53,938 bases of DNA from JBOFGK01 sp051649085. Lineage in GTDB: Bacteria; Bacillota_I; Bacilli_A; UBA3375. The notes beneath the pieces are model-generated. The model did no database searches, was not told the origin of the DNA, and saw nothing but the letters and a program-made list of their open reading frames with translations. The translations under genes were made by a program, and so were the position numbers. The stretch spans positions 1-53,938 of the forward strand of contig JBOFGK010000011.1 in assembly GCA_051649085.1 (NCBI GenBank), written 5' to 3'. Shown here one piece after another: positions 24,887 to 32,646 of the stretch. Within the stretch, counting starts at the first letter, position 1. Each line of letters begins with the position of its first letter.

Positions 24887-25711
24887 ATGGTTCTATTAAT
24901 TGACGTTGGTAATCAACAACTTAAAATGTGGGTAATGGAAAACGAAAACTGTTGCCAAAAGGCGATAATTGCAACAACAGATTATGCTGTGGTTATTGAA
25001 AAGATTAGAGAGCTATTAATTGAATTTTCAGAGATTGAATTTGTTTTAATCTCAAGTGTAGTAACAGAGTTAGAACATATGATTAAACTTGTTTGTCAAG
25101 AATATTGTCAGAAAGTTATTTTATTTCAAAATGAATTATATCAAGAATTTTTGGACTTTAAAGATTTACCTGTAAAAAGCTGGCAATCCAAAGGGAGTGA
25201 TCGGATTGTTGCAAGTGTTGGAGCTGTTGAAATGTTTGGTCAAAATGTTGCAGTTTTTGATTTGGGAACAGCGTTAACACTTGATATAGTAATTGCTGGT
25301 AAATATCATTCTGGTCTAATTTTTCCAGGAATAAATCTATTAGGGTTGGCCCTTAAACAAAATACTAGTAAGTTGAAAGATTATAATTATCTACAAACTG
25401 ATATAAGGCAAACAGAGCTATATGCTTCTGGATATATTGAGACGGTTGAACAAATTGAACTTGGAATTTTAATTGGAGTAGTTGGGCAATTAAAAGCATA
25501 TTTAAATTATTGTCAAGTTCAATTTGATCAAGCAAATATAACAGAATATCAATTTGTTTTTACAGGTGGTGACATCAAGCGTTTAATTGAAATTCTTGGT
25601 TTGAAACAACTAAGAGAATTGTTAGGTGTAGATCAACTTCAAATTGAAGATTTAATGGTGATTGGTCTTAAGACAATTGCGAAAAAATTGTATGAAAGAG
25701 AGCTAGAATGA
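24887..25711 (+). CDS. coaX: Type III pantothenate kinase
   Basis: CoaX phosphorylates pantothenate, the first step of CoA synthesis, without feedback inhibition by CoA. The 274-residue protein has the ASKHA-fold motifs LLIDVGNQQLKMW (phosphate 1), SKGSDRIVASVGA, VFDLGTALTLDIV with the catalytic Asp, and HSGLIFPGINLL, plus FVFTGGDIKRL for adenosine binding. The usual GNTxT is GNQQL here. The ATG has GAGG upstream. It overlaps coaB by ATGA, so all three CoA genes form one operon. Confidence 0.92.
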   Translation: MVLLIDVGNQQLKMWVMENENCCQKAIIATTDYAVVIEKIRELLIEFSEIEFVLISSVVTELEHMIKLVCQEYCQKVILFQNELYQEFLDFKDLPVKSWQSKGSDRIVASVGAVEMFGQNVAVFDLGTALTLDIVIAGKYHSGLIFPGINLLGLALKQNTSKLKDYNYLQTDIRQTELYASGYIETVEQIELGILIGVVGQLKAYLNYCQVQFDQANITEYQFVFTGGDIKRLIEILGLKQLRELLGVDQLQIEDLMVIGLKTIAKKLYERELE

Positions 25712-26490
25712 AAATTTTAATTACAGCCGGTGGTACATCCGAAAAGATTGATAATGTACGTTCAATTACAAATAAATCTACTGGTATGTTGGGTCAATTA
25801 ATAGCTGAAGAATACGTGAAAGAAACGCAAGTTAAAGAAATTCATTATATTTGCAATGCACAGAGCTGTAAGCCGGACACACAGCTTTTAAACAATGAAC
25901 AAACAATTATAATTCATGAAGTAGTCTCAGTCGAGGATGTGAGAACACTGATTGTTGACCTTTTAGCTAAAATGCAGTTTGATGTGATTGTTCACGCAAT
26001 GGCAATAAGTGATTATTATGTGAAAAACATTACTAGTTTAGAAAGTATAAGTCAAAAACTTACTGTAAAAGAGTTTGAAGAGCCACAAACTAAAATGGTT
26101 GAACAAATTAAAACATTAATTCAAACAGATGAAAGTTTACAAGTTGAACAAGCAAGCGGGAAAATTAGTTCCACTCATGAGCAATTATTACTTGTACTTG
26201 AAAAAACACCGAAAATCATTGGAGAGTTTAAGCGCTTAGCGCCTAAAAGTCTTTTAGTTGGGTTCAAATTATTGGATAATGTTTCAACATCGAAACTTCA
26301 TGAAATTGGCTTCAATTTATTAGAAAAAAACGATTGTGATTTTGTAATTGCAAATGATTTGCAAAAAATTAATCAAACAAAACATCAAGCATATTTGTTG
26401 ACTAAAACAAGAGAAACAGTTAAAATGGAAACAAAACAAGAAATTGCTCAAAAAATTGTTGAATATACGCTTAGAAAAGGAGTGCAATGA
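25708..26490 (+). CDS. coaB: Phosphopantothenate-cysteine ligase (stand-alone CoaB)
   Basis: CoaB joins 4'-phosphopantothenate to cysteine. The 260-residue protein begins ILITAGGTSEKIDNVRSITN, the nucleotide-binding start of the CoaB fold, followed by TGMLGQLIAEEYV, VIVHAMAISDYYV and a C-terminal LVGFKLLDNV and CDFVIANDL. It is not fused to CoaC; a separate CoaB is usual in streptococci and enterococci. Start and stop overlap both neighbours by ATGA. Confidence 0.92.
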   Translation: MKILITAGGTSEKIDNVRSITNKSTGMLGQLIAEEYVKETQVKEIHYICNAQSCKPDTQLLNNEQTIIIHEVVSVEDVRTLIVDLLAKMQFDVIVHAMAISDYYVKNITSLESISQKLTVKEFEEPQTKMVEQIKTLIQTDESLQVEQASGKISSTHEQLLLVLEKTPKIIGEFKRLAPKSLLVGFKLLDNVSTSKLHEIGFNLLEKNDCDFVIANDLQKINQTKHQAYLLTKTRETVKMETKQEIAQKIVEYTLRKGVQ

Positions 26491-27032
26491 AAAATATCTT
26501 ATTAGGAGTAACAGGTAGTATTTCAGCTTATAAAGCTGCTGATATTGCAAGTGCATTAGTAAAAGAAAATCAAAATGTTGATGTGATACTAACTCATTCA
26601 GCACAACAATTTATTACGTCACTTACCTTTGAAACTTTAACGAAAAACCGTGTGTATACAAAGATGTTTGAGGAAATTTATTATCCTGATGTTCGACATA
26701 TTTCACTTGCCCAAAAAGCTGATTGTGTTGTGATCGCACCAGCGAGTGCAAATATTATTGGAAAATTAGCGAATGGAATTGCAGATGATATGCTAAGTAC
26801 AGTTGTAATGGCAGTTGAAGATAAGCCGATAATACTTTGTCCGGCAATGAATAGTGCAATGTATAATAATCCAATCGTTCAGGCAAATATTAGTAAATTA
26901 AAAACTTATGGATATTTGATTGTTGAACCAAAAGAGTCATTATTAGCTTGTGGTGATATTGGTGTTGGTGCACTTGCAGATATTGATGTAATACTTAAAG
27001 CGATAAATGATCGATTAAATGAAGAAAATTAA
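26487..27032 (+). CDS. coaC: Phosphopantothenoylcysteine decarboxylase (stand-alone CoaC)
   Basis: This FMN-dependent, 181-residue enzyme makes 4'-phosphopantetheine. The HFCD-family motifs are GVTGSISAYKAADI, the active-site His in DVRHISLAQ, VIAPASANIIGK, CPAMNSAMYNNP and the cysteine-bearing SLLACGDIGVGALAD flap. It ends the coa operon. A short AT-rich region with another promoter follows. Confidence 0.94.
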   Translation: MKNILLGVTGSISAYKAADIASALVKENQNVDVILTHSAQQFITSLTFETLTKNRVYTKMFEEIYYPDVRHISLAQKADCVVIAPASANIIGKLANGIADDMLSTVVMAVEDKPIILCPAMNSAMYNNPIVQANISKLKTYGYLIVEPKESLLACGDIGVGALADIDVILKAINDRLNEEN

Positions 27033-27066
27033 ATGAATCAATAAGGAAAATGAAGAGTACTTAAAA

Positions 27067-27158
27067 ATAGTCAGACAATTGACTATAATTTAAGGGTGTA
27101 GTAAATGAAACAATGGAAATGTCTAAATGCAACGAACAAATATGTTATTACTTCTTAG
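27067..27158 (+). promoter_or_regulatory. Inverted repeat overlapping a -10, with a possible 17-codon ORF
   Basis: ATAGTCA and TGACTAT flank GACAAT at 27067-27086, and the second arm overlaps a TATAAT at 27084-27089. An AAGGGTG site then precedes a possible ORF at 27105-27158 (MKQWKCLNATNKYVITS). The layout looks like an operator, promoter and leader peptide, but there is no independent support for translation. Confidence 0.35.
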
Positions 27159-27186
27159 TTATTTTTATACTTATATTTCAAAAACA

Positions 27187-27215
27187 TTTACAGATGAAGT
27201 GAAATCTGCTATAAT
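27187..27215 (+). promoter_or_regulatory. Promoter of the four-helix protein gene
   Basis: TTTACA and TATAAT are 17 bases apart, 54 bases before the GTG start at 27270. Confidence 0.7.
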
Positions 27216-27269
27216 TAAATTGTAACAAAAATTTTATTCTAAAGGTAGTATATGGTAGAAGGAGTCACT

Positions 27270-27662
27270 GTGATAAAAAATAACAAATTTAAATTTTATA
27301 GAATATCTTTTATAAGTAGGAACGAGTTTGTCTTATTTTGTTTGGCTATAGGTTTTCAAATGCAAGTTGTATTAATGGGAGTAGAACTTCAAAAAAAAGA
27401 TTTATTAATATTTTTATTTTTTCTTGGTTTAGCGCTAATTGGAGTTGTTCAATTTATTATTCAATTTAGAAATAGAATATTATTATCGGATGCGGATGCA
27501 ATTGAAAAGAGAAATAGAATATTAAGCATATATATTGTCCAAATACTATTTCCGATAACTATTTATCTTTTAGCTTTACAGAATGTATTTTCTGATGCAA
27601 TTTTATTATACGTTACTGCAGCAATTTTTGTGTTTTTAGTATCTAAAACAAGGTATTTTTAA
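27270..27662 (+). CDS. Small four-helix membrane protein of unknown function
   Basis: This 130-residue protein has a basic N-terminus and four hydrophobic segments, at about residues 20-38, 46-66, 82-102 and 108-126. The GTG at 27270 is taken as the start because AAGGAG stands 5 bases before it; the ATG at 27252 overlaps that site and has none. No motif is recognised. It has its own promoter and terminator. Confidence 0.65.
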   Translation: MIKNNKFKFYRISFISRNEFVLFCLAIGFQMQVVLMGVELQKKDLLIFLFFLGLALIGVVQFIIQFRNRILLSDADAIEKRNRILSIYIVQILFPITIYLLALQNVFSDAILLYVTAAIFVFLVSKTRYF

Positions 27663-27686
27663 GCGGAAAATCGGATAAATATACGA

Positions 27687-27713
27687 AACGTACTCGATGA
27701 GTGCGTTTTTTTA
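27687..27713 (+). terminator. Terminator after the four-helix gene
   Basis: AACGTACTC pairs with GAGTGCGTT (one G-T pair) around GAT, followed by seven T. Confidence 0.8.
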
Positions 27714-27795
27714 TTTTTTGTAGCACTAGATAGTCAATTACAAGAAAAAATTAATCTTTAAATTTGAAAACAAAGAAAGCGGAGTAACATTTAAA

Positions 27796-27993
27796 ATGAA
27801 ATTAATTAAGGATTACGAAGGATTAAGGAAAGGTAGAAACAAAATACATCCAAAATATGTAAAAGAAGAGCTTCAAAGTTTATTTTTTTTCCATCTATAT
27901 GTAAAAAAATGTTATATAACTATTTATATAGTTGCGTTAAATGAATGCGAATGGAGGCAAAATGAAATGTGTTATAATTTATTTGTAACATGA
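27796..27993 (+). CDS. Doubtful 65-codon ORF, possibly a gene remnant
   Basis: The first 30 residues (MKLIKDYEGLRKGRNKIHPK and on) have a normal coding composition. The part after a T8 run looks random and covers the promoter of the next gene. GCGGAG lies 14 bases upstream of the ATG, too far for a good site. It may be the start of a decayed gene. Nothing else that could be a gene is seen in 27714-28050. Confidence 0.2.
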   Translation: MKLIKDYEGLRKGRNKIHPKYVKEELQSLFFFHLYVKKCYITIYIVALNECEWRQNEMCYNLFVT

Positions 27994-28023
27994 AAAAAAC
28001 AATTACAACTTATTGGAATTGTT
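27970..28023 (+). promoter_or_regulatory. Extended -10 promoter and leader hairpin of the metalloprotease gene
   Basis: TGTTATAAT at 27970-27978 is an extended -10. The leader contains a hairpin with arms AACAATT (27998-28004) and AATTGTT (28017-28023), followed by an A run rather than T, so it is not a terminator on this strand. Confidence 0.5.
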
Positions 28024-28050
28024 ATAAAAAAAAAGGAAAATGGAGGAAGA

Positions 28051-28653
28051 ATGGAGAAAAAATTTTTAAAGAAATCAGTAAGTGTTTTAATGCTATTTGT
28101 CATTGATTTTGCCGTTTTTAGTGATGGGATAAGGTTACGTGCAGCAGCAAATACGGACATTGATTACAATAGAAAATTAATCAATGGTAAAAGTATTGCG
28201 TATCGAATTTCTCCGGAGGTTGATTATACAGTTTCAATTCAAAATGCAATTAATAAATTAACGCGTCCACCAGCAAGTGTTGGTAAAAACAGATTGGTTC
28301 TAAAAAAAACTGATGATCACAATGCGTCTAAGATGGATTTTTACCAATACAGAAGAGCAGATAGGTTTAATGGATATGCAACAAAATTTAGAAAAAATTC
28401 GAATAATCGTTATTATGCTGTATCAGCAGCGGAACAAGAAAAATATGATTGGGTGTATGGAGAAATCAAATTAAATGATTATTATATGAGTAAGTATACA
28501 AATACGGTTAAAGAAGTAATAATTTTACACGAGATGCTTCACATTTATGGATTGAAAAATGTTTCTAATCCGTCTTCAGTTATGTATTATTTAACACCAA
28601 GAGCAACAGGATTAACTAAAGATGCAAATGTTGCTTTAAATAAAAAATATTAG
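28051..28653 (+). CDS. Secreted metzincin-like zinc metalloprotease with altered third ligand
   Basis: This 200-residue protein has an N-terminal hydrophobic export signal (about residues 8-24) and a small protease domain. HEMLHIYGLKN at 160-170 fits the metzincin HExxHxxGxxH/D pattern with His160, Glu161 and His164, and PSSVMYY supplies a Met-turn at Met178. The third ligand position holds Asn170 instead of His or Asp. The size and SVM turn are most like matrixin-type (M10) proteases. It has a GGAGG site and is followed 8 bases later by a lipoprotein gene, so the two are co-transcribed. Its target is unknown, and activity is uncertain because of Asn170. Confidence 0.75.
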   Translation: MEKKFLKKSVSVLMLFVIDFAVFSDGIRLRAAANTDIDYNRKLINGKSIAYRISPEVDYTVSIQNAINKLTRPPASVGKNRLVLKKTDDHNASKMDFYQYRRADRFNGYATKFRKNSNNRYYAVSAAEQEKYDWVYGEIKLNDYYMSKYTNTVKEVIILHEMLHIYGLKNVSNPSSVMYYLTPRATGLTKDANVALNKKY

Positions 28654-28661
28654 GAGGAAAC

Positions 28662-29276
28662 ATGAAAAAATTAATCGGTGTAGCACTTCTAGTAATAATA
28701 GTGTTTATAGGTTGGTGTACGAGTAACTATAACACAAAAAATAATGAAAAAAAAGACGAAAATATTTTTGGAACAATATCTTTTGAACCAAACGTTGTTG
28801 TTGAACCTACTTCAGAAAATGTTTTTGTTAATTCCGAAGCAATTGCTGTAGTTGAGGTCAAAGAAATAAAAGGAACTGTTTTGAAAAAAGGTTCGCCTAC
28901 AAGTGAAATTGAAATGGTAGTTTCTTTACTAGAAAATAAGTCAGATTTTAAGTTGGAAAATGAATTTACGATTTGGAATCAAGGAGGTAATGTTACTGTC
29001 GAAGATTTTATGAAAGCAAGACCAGAAGAGGCACTTAAAATGGGAGTGGAAAACATTCCTGAAAGTGAGAGAAAAACGCAATACATAGAATTTGATTCTG
29101 CTTATTTTTATACAGATATAAATGTAGGAGATAAAATATTAGTTGCTTTAAGCAGTAAGGGAGATGGAACGTTCTTTACAACTGTTGGTGGCTACTCAAT
29201 ATTTAAAGCGGTTGAAAACGCAAAATCAGCAAATGATTTTAAAAATGTTGTTTCAGATGAGAAGATTAATTTTTAA
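28662..29276 (+). CDS. Putative lipoprotein or anchored protein paired with the metalloprotease
   Basis: The 204-residue product starts MKKLIGVALLVIIVFIGWCT. Cys19 follows a hydrophobic stretch but with IGWC instead of a good lipobox, so lipidation is possible but not certain. The outer domain has VKEIKGTVLKKG and NVGDKILVALSSKGDGTFF segments that resemble the lipoprotein at 3233-3943, suggesting a common beta-rich domain. AGGAGG lies 5 bases before the ATG. It could be a partner, substrate or inhibitor of the protease next to it; only proximity supports this. Confidence 0.6.
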   Translation: MKKLIGVALLVIIVFIGWCTSNYNTKNNEKKDENIFGTISFEPNVVVEPTSENVFVNSEAIAVVEVKEIKGTVLKKGSPTSEIEMVVSLLENKSDFKLENEFTIWNQGGNVTVEDFMKARPEEALKMGVENIPESERKTQYIEFDSAYFYTDINVGDKILVALSSKGDGTFFTTVGGYSIFKAVENAKSANDFKNVVSDEKINF

Positions 29277-29326
29277 GAACGCTTAAAAAATGGTCTTTAT
29301 CACTTTAGCAATCAAAATATGAATGT

Positions 29327-29361
29327 AAAAAAAAGTGTATTTAATAGATACGCTTTTTTTA
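29327..29361 (+). terminator. Terminator after the protease-lipoprotein pair
   Basis: AAAAAAGTGTAT pairs with ATACGCTTTTTT around TTAATAG. Beyond it, 29362-29602 is AT-rich and shows no gene. Confidence 0.8.
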
Positions 29362-29602
29362 CTCTCTCAAAATAGTAGCTAGTTAATTATGGTGATATTT
29401 GACCTTACTCAAAAAAAACTAAGAAGGTGTTTTGCGAGCCAAAGTTGAACTTATAATCGATTTTTATTCGATAATTTATGATCTTTTTGGATTAGTCACT
29501 TAAAGTGGTGAATAAATTATGGACCTTTGAATAAATTAAGCTAGTTGATGTTTGTTTTTTCCCTATAGAAATAGTGAAAAATCACACAAAGAGGCAAATT
29601 TA

Positions 29603-29611
29603 TGTTATTAT
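29603..29611 (+). promoter_or_regulatory. Extended -10 promoter of rpsB-tsf
   Basis: TGTTATTAT is an extended -10 that places the transcript start just ahead of the structured leader. Confidence 0.45.
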
Positions 29612-29636
29612 ATCTATGGCACAAAATTGCAGAAAA

Positions 29637-29700
29637 TTCATACTTGGCCATTCACTGACTATCCGAGTGCCAAAAATGGTGGAAGTCATTGCAAGTATAT
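29637..29700 (+). ncRNA. Structured rpsB leader, probable S2 autoregulatory element
   Basis: The leader can form a closing helix, ATACTTG (29640-29646) with CAAGTAT (29692-29698). An inner stem pairs TTGG and CACT with AGTG and CCAA. The bulge CCATT (29648-29652) can pair with AATGG (29675-29679), and the loop TGACT (29656-29660) with AGTCA (29684-29688). Not all helices are compatible at once, as expected for a pseudoknotted or switching element. It ends 11 bases before the ribosome site of rpsB. rpsB leaders that bind S2 are known in other bacteria; the link here is inferred from position. Confidence 0.55.
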
Positions 29701-29721
29701 GAAAAACAAATAGGAGGAAAC

Positions 29722-30447
29722 ATGGCAATAATAACAGTAAAAGAATTAGTAGAAACAGGTGCACACTTTGGACACCAAAAAAGAAAATGGAATCCAAAAA
29801 TGCGTGAGTACATTTATACGGAAAGAAAAGGAACGCACATTATTGATCTTCAAAAAAGTTCAGAAATGTCAACTGAGTTATACAATCAAGTAGCAGAATC
29901 AGCAAAACAAGGAGCAATTTTATTTGTTGGAACAAAAAAACAAGCAAGTACAATTGTTAGAGAAGTAGCTGAAAAATGTGAACAACCATTCATCGATTCA
30001 AGATGGTTAGGTGGAACGTTAACTAACTTAAACACTATTCGTAAAAGAGTACAACGTTTAGAAGAATTAGAAGCATTATTTGCAAGTGAAGATATTAACT
30101 TATATCCAAAGAAAGAACAATTACTTATGAGAAAAGAAATGGAAAAATTAGATCGTTTCTTAGGTGGAATTCGTAACATGAAGAAAGTTCCTTCTGCGGT
30201 ATTCGTAGTAGATTCAACAAAAGAAAGAAATGCAATTTTAGAAGCGAAAAAACTTGGTATTAAAGTATATGGTATGGCAGATACTAACTCAGATCCAGAA
30301 GACTTCGATTGTTTTATTCCAGCAAACGATGATGCAATTAAAGCGATAGAATTAATCGTGAAAAAAATGGGTGAAGCAATTACAGAAGCACATGGTGGAG
30401 ATGTAATAGCACAAACTGAAACAGTAGAAAAAGCAAAAGGAGAATAA
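29722..30447 (+). CDS. rpsB: Small ribosomal subunit protein S2
   Basis: The 241-residue protein has the S2 start ITVKELVETGAHFGHQKRKWNPKM, then GTHIIDLQKS, LFVGTKKQAS, DSRWLGGTLTN and VYGMADTNSDPE. The ATG at 29722 follows AGGAGG by 5 bases; an upstream in-frame start at 29689 lies in the structured leader and is rejected. It is followed directly by tsf, as in most bacteria. Confidence 0.98.
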   Translation: MAIITVKELVETGAHFGHQKRKWNPKMREYIYTERKGTHIIDLQKSSEMSTELYNQVAESAKQGAILFVGTKKQASTIVREVAEKCEQPFIDSRWLGGTLTNLNTIRKRVQRLEELEALFASEDINLYPKKEQLLMRKEMEKLDRFLGGIRNMKKVPSAVFVVDSTKERNAILEAKKLGIKVYGMADTNSDPEDFDCFIPANDDAIKAIELIVKKMGEAITEAHGGDVIAQTETVEKAKGE

Positions 30448-30448
30448 A

Positions 30449-31321
30449 ATGTCAATAGCTGTATTAATTAAAGAATTAAGAGATAAAACTGGTGCTGGAA
30501 TGATGGATTGTAAAAAAGCACTTGAAGCAAGCGACCTTGATGTCAACAAAGCTGTTGACTGGTTACGTGAAAACGGAATTGCTAAAGCTGCAAAAAAAGG
30601 TTCAAGAATTGCAGCTGAAGGGTTAACAACTACAAAAATCGCAGGAAATAAAGCGGTAATTGTTGAGTTAAACTCAGAAACTGATTTCGTTGCACAAAAC
30701 GATAAGTTCTTAGCGTTACTTGAAACAGTGACAACAGCACTTTTAAATAGTGATGCAAAAACATTAGAAGAAGGATTAGCAGTAAATGTTGATGGTGAAA
30801 CAATCGAAAACATCATTTTAAATGGAACAGCAGTAATCGGAGAAAAAATCAACTTAAGAAGATTTGAAGTTATTTCAAAAACTGATGACCAATCATTTGC
30901 TACATACTCACATTTAGGTGGGAAAATCTCAGTATTACTTTTAACTAATGGAGAAAATGCAGAAGTGAGCAAAGGAATTTGTATGCACATTGCAGCGGCA
31001 AACCCTTCTTACTTAAGTGAAGATTTTGTAAATGCAGATGAACTTGCAAAAGAACGTAAAATGTTAGAACAAGAAGTTATTGCTGAAGGAAAACCAGAAG
31101 CAATTGCAACTAAAATTGTTGAAGGAAGAATTCAAAAGTATTTAAAAGATATTTGTTTACTAGATCAAGATTATGTTGTTGATTCAGGTAAATCAGTACG
31201 TGAAGCAGCAGCGGCAGCAAACCTTGAAATCGTTGGTTATAATCGTTATGCAGTAGGTGAAGGAATCGAGAAAGCAGAAGATAATTTCGCTGAAGAAGTA
31301 GCATCAAAAATGAACGTCTAA
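30449..31321 (+). CDS. tsf: Elongation factor Ts
   Basis: This 290-residue guanine-nucleotide exchange factor recycles EF-Tu. Signatures are LRDKTGAGMMDCKKALEASD in the N-terminal domain and ELNSETDFVAQNDKF in the core. GGAG precedes the ATG, one base after the rpsB stop region. A hairpin follows, so part of the transcripts may end here. Confidence 0.98.
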   Translation: MSIAVLIKELRDKTGAGMMDCKKALEASDLDVNKAVDWLRENGIAKAAKKGSRIAAEGLTTTKIAGNKAVIVELNSETDFVAQNDKFLALLETVTTALLNSDAKTLEEGLAVNVDGETIENIILNGTAVIGEKINLRRFEVISKTDDQSFATYSHLGGKISVLLLTNGENAEVSKGICMHIAAANPSYLSEDFVNADELAKERKMLEQEVIAEGKPEAIATKIVEGRIQKYLKDICLLDQDYVVDSGKSVREAAAAANLEIVGYNRYAVGEGIEKAEDNFAEEVASKMNV

Positions 31322-31331
31322 ATCGTAACTT

Positions 31332-31360
31332 CAAGGAATACTCTATGTATTCCTTGTTTT
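31332..31360 (+). terminator. Terminator or attenuating hairpin between tsf and pyrH
   Basis: CAAGGAATAC and GTATTCCTTG form a perfect 10-base stem around TCTAT with only four T after it. It may partly separate rpsB-tsf from the pyrH operon. Confidence 0.7.
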
Positions 31361-31384
31361 CGATACTTTTATAGGAGCTAATAC

Positions 31385-32092
31385 ATGAGCAAGAGAGTTT
31401 TAATTAAATTATCAGGAGAAGCACTAGCAGGAACACAAGGATTCGGAATTGATCCAGAATTTGTAAAATCAATGGCTTTTGGAATAAAAGGGGTTATTGA
31501 GCGTGGAATTCAAGTTTCCATTGTTGTTGGTGGTGGAAATATATGGCGTGGTCAAACAGCAGCAGGTTTAGGGATGGAACGTTCTCAAGCTGACTATATG
31601 GGAATGCTTGCAACAATTATGAATGGATTGGCTTTGCAAGATGCCTTAGAAAGCATTGGTGTGCATTCACGAGTTCAAACATCACTGCATGCGGATCAAG
31701 TTGCCGAACCATACGTAAGACGTCGAGCTATCCGTCATATGGAAAAAGGACGAGTTGTTATTTTAGCTGGTGGAACGGGAATGCCTTATTTTTCGACTGA
31801 TTCGAACACAATGCTAAGAGCAGCAGAATTAGCAGTTGATTTTGTAATGGTCGCCAAAAATGGTGTAGATGGTGTTTATGATCGAGATCCAAATAAATAT
31901 CCAGAAGCAAAAATGTATGAAAATGTTACATATTCAGAATTGTTAGAAAAGAAAATTCATGTAATGGATTTAACAGCATTCACACTTGCTGAAGAAAACA
32001 ATCTAAGAACAGTTGTTTTCAATATGAATGATCCACTGAACTTAGTGAAAGTTCTCGATGGTGAGATTGTATCGACAACAATTACAAAATAG
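31385..32092 (+). CDS. pyrH: UMP kinase
   Basis: This 235-residue hexameric kinase converts UMP to UDP. Family motifs are VLIKLSGEALAG, VVGGGNIWRG, SLHADQVAEPYVRRRAIRHMEKGRVV, GGTGMPYFSTDSNTMLRAAEL and KNGVDGVYDRDPN. Length is normal. It starts the pyrH-frr-uppS-cdsA-dxr-rseP-proS run, with AGGAG upstream. Confidence 0.98.
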   Translation: MSKRVLIKLSGEALAGTQGFGIDPEFVKSMAFGIKGVIERGIQVSIVVGGGNIWRGQTAAGLGMERSQADYMGMLATIMNGLALQDALESIGVHSRVQTSLHADQVAEPYVRRRAIRHMEKGRVVILAGGTGMPYFSTDSNTMLRAAELAVDFVMVAKNGVDGVYDRDPNKYPEAKMYENVTYSELLEKKIHVMDLTAFTLAEENNLRTVVFNMNDPLNLVKVLDGEIVSTTITK

Positions 32093-32100
32093 GAGTGATG

Positions 32101-32646
32101 ATGAAAATGATTATTAATGAAACAGAACAAAAAATGAATAAAGTTATTACACATTTAGAAAATGAATTAGATAAAATTCGAACTGGACGTGCAAATCCTT
32201 CAATGCTTGATACTGTTATGGTAGAAGCATATGGAATGATGACACCAATTGCACAAGTAGCCCTAATTAATGTGGCAGAAGCAAGACAGTTATCAGTAAA
32301 ACCATTTGATCCTTCAACAATTGGAGCGATTGAAAAAGCAATTTTTGAAGCTAACTTAGGATTTACCCCAATGAACGACGGAACACTTATTCGTGTGAAC
32401 ATTCCTCAATTGACAGAAGAAAAACGTCGTGAGTATGTAAAAGATGTGAAAAAAATTGGTGAAGATAATAAAGTTTCAATTAGAAATGCTCGTCATGATG
32501 GAATTAATAATTTAAAGAAAAATTCTGAACTAACAGATGATGAGAAAAAAACAGGTGAAAAAGAAATTCAAAATTTGACTGATAGTTTCAATAAAAAAAT
32601 CGATGAAATTGTTAAAGCAAAAGAAGTTGAAGTGATGACAATCTAA
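32101..32646 (+). CDS. frr: Ribosome recycling factor
   Basis: The 181-residue protein splits post-termination ribosomes with EF-G. It carries IRTGRANPSMLD, SVKPFDPSTIGAIEKAI, IPQLTEEKRREYVKDVKKIGE and VSIRNARHDG. Of the adjacent possible starts, the ATG at 32101 is best placed, 5 bases after AGGAG; an ATG at 32107 would match the usual family N-terminus equally well. Confidence 0.97.
   Translation: MKMIINETEQKMNKVITHLENELDKIRTGRANPSMLDTVMVEAYGMMTPIAQVALINVAEARQLSVKPFDPSTIGAIEKAIFEANLGFTPMNDGTLIRVNIPQLTEEKRREYVKDVKKIGEDNKVSIRNARHDGINNLKKNSELTDDEKKTGEKEIQNLTDSFNKKIDEIVKAKEVEVMTI

Noticed and set aside
29886..30990. Long minus-strand open frames opposite rpsB and tsf
   Set aside because: They are antisense shadows of highly conserved genes, without ribosome sites or recognisable motifs.
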